Part shown: one piece after another, positions 7,862-15,262 of the stretch
How positions within the stretch are numbered: the first letter of the stretch is position 1
Layout of the letters: the number at the start of each line of letters is the position of its first letter
Assembly: GCA_002418205.1 (NCBI GenBank)
Contig: DIDP01000039.1
Span: 147,132 to 174,003 of the forward strand
DNA length: 26,872 nucleotides
Direction of reading: 5' to 3'
From: Anaerolineales bacterium UBA5797
Lineage (GTDB): Bacteria; Chloroflexota; Anaerolineae; Anaerolineales; Villigracilaceae
The notes under the pieces: model-generated
Told to the model about the DNA's origin: nothing
Databases searched by the model: none
What the model saw: the letters and a program-made list of their open reading frames with translations, nothing else
Position numbers and translations under genes: made by a program

Positions 7862-8752
7862 TTAGCTCCTCATTGCGTTTCGGATGGCGCGATAGCCGAT
7901 CGGCTGAATATCTTCGTTCTCCAGGAACTTCTTCATTTCATCGCTCATGAACGCGTGGTAGTTGGCAACCCGCGCCCGCCAGTCGGGGGCGATCGCACGC
8001 AGTTCAGGCGTATCCACCGAGGGATGCAGGATGAAATGAGTGATTCCCACCGGCAGGTCGCCGAGCAGTTTCTTCGCCGCACCGATGTGGTCGTTGTCGT
8101 GTTCGAGCGGCATTGACAGGATGCCATCCAGCATCGGGATGCCCATTGACTCAAGCATCTCCATCACCGGCGTGTACGCGATGCGTTCCTGTTCGCCCAC
8201 ACCCATCGCCTCGATGCCTTTGGCACTCAGGCGCGGCAGCATGCTCGGCAGCAGCCTGCTCGACGCCGCCTGCACATACGACTGGATGAACTTCGGGTTC
8301 ATGATCGTGCCCATGTGCGAATCCACGTGCGTGATGTCGATGCCCGCGGCGAGCGCTTTTTCGATCTGCAGGTTGACCTCAAGCTCCACCTCCTCGGCGG
8401 AGGCATGGTCATAGACCGCCTGATGCCATTGATGGAAGCAGCCCGTCTCATCCCGCAAGCCGGAGCCTGCTGCGCCCCCCGAAAGCGGACTCCAGCGATA
8501 GCTTTGCCACTCCGCATTCAGCGTGGCGTGGACTCCCATGTCCATTTCGGGATTTTCCCGGCACAACTGCGCCACTGCCGGGAACCACGGACACGGCACC
8601 ATCGCCGCGCCGGATGTGATCGTGCCGAACGCCCACAGATCTTTGAACGCCTGCACCGAGGCATGACACATGCCGATGTCATCGGTGTGAATGATGACAG
8701 CCCGGTCGTTCTCTGATAAACCCAGTTTCTTGAGGAAGGGATTGGGTTTCAT
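7862..8752 (-). CDS. YdjC/ChbG/HpnK-family carbohydrate deacetylase
   Basis: A 296-residue protein with the family's metal motifs: HTDDIGMC (Asp24, Asp25), MGVHATLNAEW (His75) and THVDSHMGT (His142, His146). YdjC-family enzymes such as ChbG remove an N-acetyl group from chito-oligosaccharides, and HpnK acts in hopanoid side-chain processing, using a bound divalent metal. No signal peptide is visible, so it should be cytoplasmic and act on imported or intracellular substrate. It overlaps the SDR gene by four bases (8749-8752) and is followed after one base by the GPH symporter. It is one of two unrelated deacetylases in the operon, the other being the PIG-L protein. Confidence 0.88.
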   Translation of the reverse strand: MKPNPFLKKLGLSENDRAVIIHTDDIGMCHASVQAFKDLWAFGTITSGAAMVPCPWFPAVAQLCRENPEMDMGVHATLNAEWQSYRWSPLSGGAAGSGLRDETGCFHQWHQAVYDHASAEEVELEVNLQIEKALAAGIDITHVDSHMGTIMNPKFIQSYVQAASSRLLPSMLPRLSAKGIEAMGVGEQERIAYTPVMEMLESMGIPMLDGILSMPLEHDNDHIGAAKKLLGDLPVGITHFILHPSVDTPELRAIAPDWRARVANYHAFMSDEMKKFLENEDIQPIGYRAIRNAMRS

Positions 8753-9732
8753 GATCTTGTCACTCTTTTCTGCTTTTCAATGATCTCGTCCTCCCAGGTC
8801 AACTCATCGGAATTGGGAATCCGGCCTTCGCGCTCCATCGCCTCGAACACTTGCCTCATGCCCTGCTCCAGTGAAATCTGCGGGCGGAATTCAGGCACAT
8901 CCCGGAACAATTTCTCCGCGGAATAATAATCGTTGTAGGCGAATTCGTCCTCCAGAATGCCCATATCCGGGACGTTGAGCCGCTTCAAATCCTCGAACGG
9001 CACGCCGACGAGCTCCACATCCCTGCCGAGAATTTTCCCCGCGAGACGATGATAGTCTGCCCAAGTGATGTATCCGCGACTGACAGCGTTATAGGTTTGC
9101 CCGACCGTGTGCTCCTTGCCGATCACACCCACGAACGCCTGGGCGATATCGTCCACGTGCAGATGCTGGTGGATGGCAAACCCGTCGCCGCAGACGATGA
9201 CCGGCTTGCCCTTTTTCACGCGGTCGATCCAGGAGAAGTCCCAGCAGATCTGGCGCAACATGCCCTGCACAGGACCGTACGTGGTGGAAGGCTTGAGGAT
9301 GATGGCGGGAAACTTCTCGCGGTGATACGCTTCCAAATAGACATGATCCGCCGCGACCTTGTTGCGGCCGTACTCGGTGTTGGGGCGCAGGGGGTGCGTC
9401 TCATCCACGGGCAGGTAATCGTACTGGACGCCGTATGTGCAAGTGGTGGAGGTCTGCACGAACCAGCCTACGCCCCGAAACGCCCGGACGCTGGAGGTGG
9501 CGTCTTCGGCGCTGAAGCAGATCATATCGATGGCGGCGTCGAATCTTTCCGCCTGCATTTTGCGCTCGAAGTCCTCGCGGTCGTTTCGGTCTCCCACGAT
9601 GACGCGTGCACCCTCCGGCGCGAGCGCCGTCTGCCCGCGATTGAAGAGCACGACCTCATGCCCTTTTTCGAGCAGGAGTTTGACAATGGGCTGGCTGATG
9701 TTGCCCGTGCCGCCGACGATTCCGATTTTCAT
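8749..9732 (-). CDS. NAD-dependent epimerase/dehydratase (extended SDR)
   Basis: A 327-residue Rossmann-fold SDR. The N-terminal loop is MKIGIVGGTGNIS (G-G-x-G, residues 7-13), followed by LFNRGQ, a form seen in atypical extended SDRs of the CSP41/epimerase type. The active-site pair YGRNK (Tyr121, Lys125) is present, preceded by QTSTTCTYG. Likely role: epimerisation or dehydration of a sugar or nucleotide sugar, possibly the product of the nucleotidyltransferase further along. The start at 9732 has GGAG about ten bases upstream. It follows a 158-base gap full of interspersed palindromes, and its stop overlaps the YdjC gene, so it heads the tightly coupled block. Confidence 0.85.
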   Translation of the reverse strand: MKIGIVGGTGNISQPIVKLLLEKGHEVVLFNRGQTALAPEGARVIVGDRNDREDFERKMQAERFDAAIDMICFSAEDATSSVRAFRGVGWFVQTSTTCTYGVQYDYLPVDETHPLRPNTEYGRNKVAADHVYLEAYHREKFPAIILKPSTTYGPVQGMLRQICWDFSWIDRVKKGKPVIVCGDGFAIHQHLHVDDIAQAFVGVIGKEHTVGQTYNAVSRGYITWADYHRLAGKILGRDVELVGVPFEDLKRLNVPDMGILEDEFAYNDYYSAEKLFRDVPEFRPQISLEQGMRQVFEAMEREGRIPNSDELTWEDEIIEKQKRVTRS

Positions 9733-9749
9733 TATCTTTTACTCCGGTG

Positions 9750-9796
9750 CTGCTGGTTGAGCAGGCAGCGTTCGTCCGCCGTATCGAAACCAGCAG
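9750..9796. repeat. Interspersed palindrome, copy 1
   Basis: CTGCTGGTT at 9750-9758 pairs perfectly with AACCAGCAG at 9788-9796. On the minus strand it contains GGTTTCGATACG and ends GCTCAACCAGC, the same layout as the copies at 9838-9887 and 25492-25537. It lies between the PIG-L and SDR genes and probably forms an RNA hairpin inside the operon transcript. Confidence 0.7.
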
Positions 9797-9837
9797 GTAA
9801 GCATGCAATTCCTTGTAACAAAAATTACTTTGGTTAC

Positions 9838-9887
9838 CGGTGGTTTCGATACGACACTCGCCAGGGCGCGTGTCTACTCAACCACCG
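9838..9887. repeat. Interspersed palindrome, copy 2
   Basis: Long interrupted hairpin: CGGTGGTT (9838-9845) pairs with AACCACCG (9880-9887), GACAC (9853-9857) with GTGTC (9870-9874), and GCC with GGC at the tip. It carries GGTTTCGATACG and then CTACTCAACCACC, the family signature. It is in opposite orientation to copy 1, 41 bases away. Confidence 0.75.
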
Positions 9888-9890
9888 CAA

Positions 9891-10637
9891 CTAGATTCCT
9901 ACATGCAATGCGCTGGTATGCAAAACCTTCAATGGCTCGCCGCGCGCAAAGGCTTGCCCCTGCGCGACCTGTTGTGATTTCATGTCCAGCGCCATGACCA
10001 GTTCGTCCATGCCCGGGGCATCGAACTGCGCTTCGTAACAGCGCACTGCGGCGATCTTGTCCTCCCACGTGGAGGTGATATCCGCAATGTAATTCGGCTC
10101 ACGTGTGAAGTACAACGCGATCCCCCGAATCTCATGCCCCTCGTAAGCCGAATCAACCCCGGGGTCGGAGGAGGCGATCTTTGTCAGCCCGGCGAACATG
10201 ACCGCTTCCGCGGCCGCGAGTCCCGTTTGGACATGGTCGCGGTGCCCCTCGTATGTCAGCCAGGCGTCCGGTGCGAAGACAAAATCCGGTTTGAGCAGGC
10301 GGATGTGTTTGAGAAAATCGCGGCGCAGGTCAAAGTAATTGTATTCGCCTGCGTCGGGATACCCGCACCAGTATTGGTCTTTCACGCCCACGATCTTCGC
10401 CGCCGCAAATTGGTCGCGCTTCAACGCCGCTGCCGCCTCTTCGTTGGATAGCGACGCGTCCACGACCCCCTTGAGGTCATCGGTGGCGGTGAGATAGAAC
10501 AACTCTGCTCCGTTTTTTGAAAGTTGCGTGAGAATGCCCGCCGCGGCGATGTCGTTGTCATCATAATGCGGCTGGATGCACAGGATCCGTTTTGCGGAAG
10601 ATAGATCGGGAATGGGGAGGATGGTTTCGATGGTCAT
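9891..10637 (-). CDS. PIG-L (LmbE-like) family deacetylase
   Basis: A 248-residue protein with the PIG-L zinc motif QPHYDDND (His24, Asp26, Asp27; usual form PHPDD) and the second zinc-site segment EGHRDH (His132, Asp134, His135). Family members de-N-acetylate GlcNAc-linked substrates such as GlcNAc-phosphatidylinositol, GlcNAc-inositol (MshB), bacillithiol precursors or chito-oligosaccharides. No signal peptide is seen, so it is cytoplasmic. AAAGGAACC immediately before the ATG at 10637 is the ribosome site. It lies 18 bases after the Gfo/Idh/MocA gene and is followed by a gap of about 150 bases with two palindromes before the SDR gene. Confidence 0.88.
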   Translation of the reverse strand: MTIETILPIPDLSSAKRILCIQPHYDDNDIAAAGILTQLSKNGAELFYLTATDDLKGVVDASLSNEEAAAALKRDQFAAAKIVGVKDQYWCGYPDAGEYNYFDLRRDFLKHIRLLKPDFVFAPDAWLTYEGHRDHVQTGLAAAEAVMFAGLTKIASSDPGVDSAYEGHEIRGIALYFTREPNYIADITSTWEDKIAAVRCYEAQFDAPGMDELVMALDMKSQQVAQGQAFARGEPLKVLHTSALHVGI

Positions 10638-10655
10638 GGGTTCCTTTATCTTTCG

Positions 10656-11654
10656 TCATTTGATTTTCACAACCTGCCCGGTTTTTGCACTCTCATACGC
10701 TGCATCCACGACCTTCATGTTGATGAGCCCTTCGAGCCCGCCGGGATTTGGTTTCTGATTTTTCTGCACACACTCGACAAAATACTTCAACTGATCATCA
10801 TACAAACTCTGCGGACAATGCTCATTCCTCGGAAACTTGAAGCCGGACTCAATGACATCGATTCTTTCCTCTTTCCTGTTTCCTGTTTCCACTCTCGTTG
10901 GAAATAACTGGCCAAACCCCTGGGTGCCATACAACTGCGTCGCCGCTTCGGGGCCGTCGCTGTGCGGCTGCCACCAGCCCGACTCGATGTATGAGGTCGC
11001 GCCGTTATCCCATTCGACCAGGATGACGCCAGTATCGTCCACGTCGAAGTCTTTGTAGTACGTGCCGATCCTGGCATAGACAGAAACAGGCTGCGGGTCG
11101 CCGAGCAGGAATCGGGCGGTATCCAGCGCGTGTATGCCCATATCCGCCATGGCGCCGCCACCCGCGAATTGTTTCTGCGTGAACCAGCCGCCCGGTCCCC
11201 AATGCGTATGCACGCCATAGCCCTTTGTGCGGAGTATGCGCCCCAGTTTTGCAGATTGCTCTTTCAGCCACAGCACATCCGGGTCGAAACGCCAGCAATG
11301 TGCCACCATCAATAGCGCGCCAGATCTTTCAGCGGCTTCGTTCATTTGTTCCGCCTCCGCAGCGTTCATCGCCATGGGCTTCTCGACCATCACATGCACG
11401 CCTGCGTTCAGTGCGGCGATCGTCTGTGGGGCGTGCAAATAATTCGGCGTGGAGACGACCAGCGCATCCACAGCACCGTCGTTGAGCAGGGCTTCCACGC
11501 TTTCGTACTGGCGCGTGATGCCAAAACGTTCGCCAAACTCTGCCATTGAATCCGGTTTATGGTTTACCACAGCCGCCAACTCCAGGCCCAGGTTTTTCGC
11601 CGCCTGCGCATGGACTTTGTTGATGTAGCCTGTCCCTGCAAATGCGATTCTCAT
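10656..11654 (-). CDS. Gfo/Idh/MocA-family oxidoreductase
   Basis: A 332-residue protein with an N-terminal Rossmann loop MRIAFAGTGYINKVHA and the family's catalytic EKPMAMN (Glu91, Lys92, Pro93), followed by GGGAMADMGIHALDTARFL, the usual C-terminal domain motif with Asp and His. Members oxidise or reduce sugars, cyclitols (inositol dehydrogenases) or nucleotide sugars with NAD(P). A heptanucleotide tandem repeat (10865-10892) encodes the hydrophilic stretch ETGNRKEE at residues 256-263, probably a surface loop. The ATG lies one base after the stop of the YbaK-type gene. The exact substrate is unknown; context suggests a sugar or aminocyclitol intermediate. Confidence 0.9.
   Translation of the reverse strand: MRIAFAGTGYINKVHAQAAKNLGLELAAVVNHKPDSMAEFGERFGITRQYESVEALLNDGAVDALVVSTPNYLHAPQTIAALNAGVHVMVEKPMAMNAAEAEQMNEAAERSGALLMVAHCWRFDPDVLWLKEQSAKLGRILRTKGYGVHTHWGPGGWFTQKQFAGGGAMADMGIHALDTARFLLGDPQPVSVYARIGTYYKDFDVDDTGVILVEWDNGATSYIESGWWQPHSDGPEAATQLYGTQGFGQLFPTRVETGNRKEERIDVIESGFKFPRNEHCPQSLYDDQLKYFVECVQKNQKPNPGGLEGLINMKVVDAAYESAKTGQVVKIK
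10865..10892 (+). repeat. Heptanucleotide tandem repeat inside the Gfo/Idh/MocA gene
   Basis: Four consecutive 7-base units on the plus strand: TTTCCTC, TTTCCTG, TTTCCTG and TTTCCAC. The tract is read in frame as part of ETGNRKEE. The unit differs from those in the other two repeat tracts, but the length and in-gene placement are the same. Confidence 0.75.
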
Positions 11655-11655
11655 A

Positions 11656-12150
11656 TCATTCTCCTGTAAACAAATGGAGCGTGTGGCCCGTCAAGGCGAA
11701 GAACCGCTCCAGTTCAAATTTCTTCAAGATCAACGTTGCCGTGTTCACCAGCGGGTGACTCAAAAACATCTCTCCCTGCCAGATCCCGGCATCGATCCAC
11801 AACTCGACCGCATGCTCCGTGTCATTCGCCAGCCCCATCATGGTCACCGCGCCGCGCGTCACGCCGAGCAGGCGCAGCAAATTCGCCTCCGAAGCAAAGC
11901 GGAGGTTTGCCACACCCAACTGCTTCGCCAGTGCATCCAACTTCACAGTCTTCTCGCACGCGGTCACCGCCAGAAAAAAGCGGCGCGCTTTCTTGTCGCA
12001 CAAAAACAAATTCTTCGTGCTCACCGCTGGCACCGCCGGACGATGCAATTCCGCCTCGGCGCAGGTAAACACGGCGGGATGTTTGATGCGTTGATATTTG
12101 AATCCATTCGCATCAAGGAAGGATAGAAATTCCTGTTCTGATCTGATCAT
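11656..12150 (-). CDS. YbaK/ProXp-ala-type aminoacyl-tRNA deacylase
   Basis: A 164-residue single-domain protein of the YbaK/INS family. The segment STKNLFLCDKKARRFFLAV (residues 44-62) contains the conserved catalytic-type Lys46 and the K-N-L-F-L signature of the ProXp-ala/PrdX group, which hydrolyses Ala-tRNA(Pro); GVTRGAVTMMGLAND and a final hydrophobic segment also fit. The length is usual for free-standing members. It would act in the cytoplasm on mischarged tRNA. It is odd here: it abuts the dehydrogenase gene with no spacer and is one base from the Gfo/Idh/MocA gene, so a translation-quality protein is embedded in a carbohydrate operon. Exact tRNA specificity cannot be told. Confidence 0.85.
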   Translation of the reverse strand: MIRSEQEFLSFLDANGFKYQRIKHPAVFTCAEAELHRPAVPAVSTKNLFLCDKKARRFFLAVTACEKTVKLDALAKQLGVANLRFASEANLLRLLGVTRGAVTMMGLANDTEHAVELWIDAGIWQGEMFLSHPLVNTATLILKKFELERFFALTGHTLHLFTGE

Positions 12151-13116
12151 TTAATTTCCGAGGGTATGTGCAATTCCAAACGCGAGATTATGCCTCCGGC
12201 AATATTCGGGCAGGATCTTTAGCGTGCGGTCGATCATATCTTGCGGAATATTGTCCAGCGGCACGTTGCAGGCTTTCAACGCTTTTTCCAGCGGCGCGGT
12301 GTCCTGTCCCTGCAATTTGGCGATGAGCAAAATGGCGGGACCGACCAGATCGCCGTGCGGGAGTCCGTGTCCCATTTCGTTTTCGACGGCATAGGCGAAG
12401 TAATGCTCGCTCCCCTCTTCGGGGCGGGAGTGACCGACCTGATTGCAAAGTTGCACCTCCAGCGCAAGACAGTCATACAGCGTTTTCAGTCCGTCTTTGT
12501 CACCGCGTCCCGCGGCTTCGGCGCAATCGAGTACCCCGCTCAAAATGGATTGGGCGTTGTCGTATACCCACGGGATGAACTCCATGCCTGCGGGATTCCT
12601 GCCCTGTTCATGCGCGAACTTCCAATCCCATGCGCCCGTCGCAATGGACATCACATCCGTAATGCCTGCAGCGCGGATGGAGGCTGGGGCGTTGGTGATC
12701 GTATCCAGGTCAAGGATGATGCGCTCGGGCACTTTCGTCTCGATGTAGTACACGCATCCGTCCCGGCGGATGCCTGAGGCGGCAGTAATGAACGCGTCCA
12801 CCGAGAGGGCGGTTGGCAGAACGACGAGCGGCAGGTTCATTTTGGCGGCAAAAAATTTGGCGGCATCGGCGGTCAGTCCGCCACCCACTGCATAGATAAT
12901 TTCAGATTTACGATTTTCGATTGACGATTGAAGATTATCCCAATGCGTTGTGTTGGCTTCAGTCACTTCGATGGTTGCGGTGATGTTCAATCCACATAGT
13001 GAGGCTTTGACCGCATTCCAGGCAGGCGTAGAGGTGACGAGTAGAACTTCGCGCGGCTCCTCGATATACGCGAATGGCATGAACGTCACGTTCGGAAGAT
13101 TCCAGATTTTTTTCAT
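12151..13116 (-). CDS. Glycerol-1-phosphate dehydrogenase/AraM-like, DHQ-synthase-fold dehydrogenase
   Basis: A 321-residue protein of the iron-alcohol-dehydrogenase/DHQ-synthase fold. The nucleotide-binding segment is YAVGGGLTADAAKFFA, followed by VLPTALSVDAFITAASG. Metal ligands expected for the family are present: Asp154 (GITDVMS), His238 (GSEHYFAY) and His254 (GHGLPHGD). The DWKFA segment after the Asp resembles G1PDH and AraM, which reduce dihydroxyacetone phosphate to sn-glycerol 1-phosphate. Whether this one acts on glycerol phosphate or a sugar/cyclitol is not clear, and at 321 residues it is somewhat short. It overlaps the preceding gene by four bases. A heptanucleotide repeat (12905-12939) encodes residues 60-71, just before the glycine loop. 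Confidence 0.75.
   Translation of the reverse strand: MKKIWNLPNVTFMPFAYIEEPREVLLVTSTPAWNAVKASLCGLNITATIEVTEANTTHWDNLQSSIENRKSEIIYAVGGGLTADAAKFFAAKMNLPLVVLPTALSVDAFITAASGIRRDGCVYYIETKVPERIILDLDTITNAPASIRAAGITDVMSIATGAWDWKFAHEQGRNPAGMEFIPWVYDNAQSILSGVLDCAEAAGRGDKDGLKTLYDCLALEVQLCNQVGHSRPEEGSEHYFAYAVENEMGHGLPHGDLVGPAILLIAKLQGQDTAPLEKALKACNVPLDNIPQDMIDRTLKILPEYCRRHNLAFGIAHTLGN
12905..12939 (+). repeat. Heptanucleotide tandem repeat inside the G1PDH-like gene
   Basis: Five consecutive units, each starting GATT: GATTTAC, GATTTTC, GATTGAC, GATTGAA, GATTATC (plus strand). They are read through in frame on the minus strand as NLQSSIENRKS. The tract is AT-richer than the gene around it, which suggests insertion or local expansion. 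Confidence 0.8.
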
Positions 13117-14132
13117 CGATTTCTCAACGCTCCAAAGGTCTTTCCGACCACATCCCAGACCTTTTCGGGGTCTTCAGAGGCGCCGTCCCAGGCGGCATTG
13201 CCGTGCATGCCCCACACTGCAATGGACTGTGCGCCTCTTTCCACGGCGAGGCGGAATCCCGTTTCGAGTTCATGTTCCCTGCCCGACGGGATTCCAAACC
13301 CCTGCGCCCAGAAATGCGGCGTGAGCCCGCGCCGTTCGCAAACGTCCATTGTCTGTTTCATTTGACCGCCGACGCAGGCTTCGCAATCCTTTCCGTGCAG
13401 GAACCAATACGGGTCGGTGCCGAAGGTATCCAAACCCCGGATGTCCGCAATCCGATTCCATGGCAGGGATTCGCTGGCGTCGTCGTCCACGGGCAGAAGG
13501 GTGATGGCGTTCTTTGCGCCTTTGTCGTGGGCGTACCCGATCATCTCGGTCAGGAAATCCACCATCAGGTCTTCGCGGTGCAGGCGCATTTCGGGGGTCA
13601 AACTATCGGGCAGAGGTTGACCGAACCGAGCCTGGAAGGAGTCGCGGCATCTCGGACAGAAGCAGGCAAAGGCTTCGTCGGGAGCGAAGTGCAGGTCGTC
13701 CCAATCGGGAATGTACAAATGCGGTTCATCCCAGAAGATGGTATCGGCACCGAAGTCAGTCGCCATGTCGATCCAGAGTTTCATGGCGGTGCGGGTCTCA
13801 GGCGCGGAGGGACAGGCGGCGGGAGCGCGTTGACCTGTTGACAAAATCTGGCAGGCTTCGGGGTTGCGCGGCACGAATGCGGAAAATTGATCACCACCGA
13901 AAAGCCCCATCACCGCCCAGGGATTCGCCCAGCAGCCCAACCCCGCGTCGCGTGTCATCTGGAAAAACTGCCTGGTGCGTTTACGGGCGAAGATCATTTC
14001 GTTTTCGCTGAAGCAATGCACGATGTAGGTGCAGTTGTGTGCGATGATATCTTGGAGGTCGTGTTCGAAGTGGTGCAGCCAGCCATTGGCGGAGTAGGAG
14101 ACGCCGGTCTCTATAGAGGTCGCGGGTTTCAT
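13113..14132 (-). CDS. Uncharacterised protein, possibly a TIM-barrel glycosidase-like enzyme
   Basis: A 339-residue protein I do not recognise as a named family. Its features suggest a glycosidase-like barrel: ANGWLHHFEHDL, TYIVHCFSENEM, DTIFWDEPHLY (Asp135, Glu136; a possible active-site strand end), then CFCPRCRDSFQARFG with Cys157, Cys159 and Cys162, and GLDTFGTDPYWF. The C-x-C-x-x-C plus a further ACVGG cysteine might bind a metal. Near the C-terminus comes SIAVWGMHGNAAWDGA. There is no signal peptide. It overlaps the G1PDH-like gene by four bases and follows the CDF gene by 15 bases, so it belongs to the operon. Function is unknown; a carbohydrate-active role is inferred from context. 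Confidence 0.6.
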   Translation of the reverse strand: MKPATSIETGVSYSANGWLHHFEHDLQDIIAHNCTYIVHCFSENEMIFARKRTRQFFQMTRDAGLGCWANPWAVMGLFGGDQFSAFVPRNPEACQILSTGQRAPAACPSAPETRTAMKLWIDMATDFGADTIFWDEPHLYIPDWDDLHFAPDEAFACFCPRCRDSFQARFGQPLPDSLTPEMRLHREDLMVDFLTEMIGYAHDKGAKNAITLLPVDDDASESLPWNRIADIRGLDTFGTDPYWFLHGKDCEACVGGQMKQTMDVCERRGLTPHFWAQGFGIPSGREHELETGFRLAVERGAQSIAVWGMHGNAAWDGASEDPEKVWDVVGKTFGALRNR

Positions 14133-14147
14133 GGGTCGGGTTCCGGG

Positions 14148-15236
14148 TCAATCTGCGGCGGGGAGGAGGCGATGATGGGCGGTGGGATGATATTCGATGG
14201 CGGGGTCGCACTCGCACGGGTCGGCATGAACGATGACCTCCACCAGTGCCGGGAATTTATGGAACAGCGCATGGCGCACCTCTTCCGTGATGAGGTGGCC
14301 TTGCAGGACGCTCTGTTTGCAATCCACGGTGACGTGGATCTCACCCCACAACCGGTGGCCCACCCAGCGAATCGCAGCACTATGTTCGTCGATTACGCCC
14401 GCCACATGGGATGCGATGTGTTTGAATTCTCCATAGATCTCAGGGTCTACCGCGTCCATCATGCGATGCCACATGTCGCGGGCGGTCTTCCACACAATGC
14501 CGATGATGACGAAGCCGATCCCCAAACCGACCAGCGGATCGAGGATCGGATAGCCCAGCCACACGCCGATCGCACCCGCCAGGACTGCCAGCGAGGTGAA
14601 GCCATCGGTACGGGCGTGGTAGCCATCGGCAATGAGAGCAGCGGAACCAATCTGTTTGCCCACGCGGATGCGGAAGACAGCAACCAGTTCATTCCCGAGA
14701 AAGCCGATGATCGCGGCGGCGATGACCCAATTGAGGTTCTGGATAGGTTGCGGTTCGAAAAAGCGCAAAATGGATTGGCGGATCGCTTCGAAGGCACTGA
14801 AGGCGATCATGAGGACGATGATGACACCCGCAATGTCTTCGGCGCGGCCATAGCCGTAGGTGTAGCGCTTGTTGCGGGCGCGGCGCGAAAGCCAGAAGGC
14901 AAATCCCAGCGGGATGGCTGTGAGCGCATCGGAGAAGTTGTGGATGGTGTCGGCGAGCAGGGCAATGCTGCCGCTGATGGCCACGATGACGACCTGAAAT
15001 GTGGCGGTCGCCAGCAGCCCCGCCAGCGAAACTTTCAGCGCCCGGATACCGCGGTCGGTGGCGAGTTTCGGGTCGAGGGCCGCCTCCTGGTGCCCATGGG
15101 CGTGCGGGGAGAACAGATGCCGGAACCAATCCACGACCGGATTATTGGAATGCGCGTGGTCTGTATGGTCGTGGTCATCATTGTGTTTGTGACCAGACTC
15201 GTGATCGTGTTCTTCGTGTTCGTGCTGGTGTGACAT
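14148..15236 (-). CDS. CDF-family cation efflux protein (Zn/Co/Cd type)
   Basis: A 362-residue protein with six hydrophobic helices and the CDF metal site: LLADTIHNFSD in helix 2 (Asp96, His99, Asp103) and LIADGYHARTD in helix 5. The N-terminus is a His/Asp/Glu-rich tail with 15 His in the first 49 residues, typical of cytosolic metal-sensing tails of zinc transporters. A C-terminal cytoplasmic domain of about 100 residues follows. It would export divalent metal by proton antiport. The start at 15236 has GGAGG upstream (within 15241-15248). It sits between the GH1 gene (144-base gap) and the barrel-like gene (15-base gap). A metal exporter among sugar genes is unusual, and it may have its own promoter. 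Confidence 0.92.
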   Translation of the reverse strand: MSHQHEHEEHDHESGHKHNDDHDHTDHAHSNNPVVDWFRHLFSPHAHGHQEAALDPKLATDRGIRALKVSLAGLLATATFQVVIVAISGSIALLADTIHNFSDALTAIPLGFAFWLSRRARNKRYTYGYGRAEDIAGVIIVLMIAFSAFEAIRQSILRFFEPQPIQNLNWVIAAAIIGFLGNELVAVFRIRVGKQIGSAALIADGYHARTDGFTSLAVLAGAIGVWLGYPILDPLVGLGIGFVIIGIVWKTARDMWHRMMDAVDPEIYGEFKHIASHVAGVIDEHSAAIRWVGHRLWGEIHVTVDCKQSVLQGHLITEEVRHALFHKFPALVEVIVHADPCECDPAIEYHPTAHHRLLPAAD

Positions 15237-15262
15237 GCAGGCCTCCAGAAGTTAAGGGTGTG

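Noticed and set aside
9750..9887. Two palindromes close together as a CRISPR array or attachment site
   Set aside because: The units are inverted, not direct repeats, with unequal spacing and no spacer-like pattern; no cas or integrase gene is nearby.
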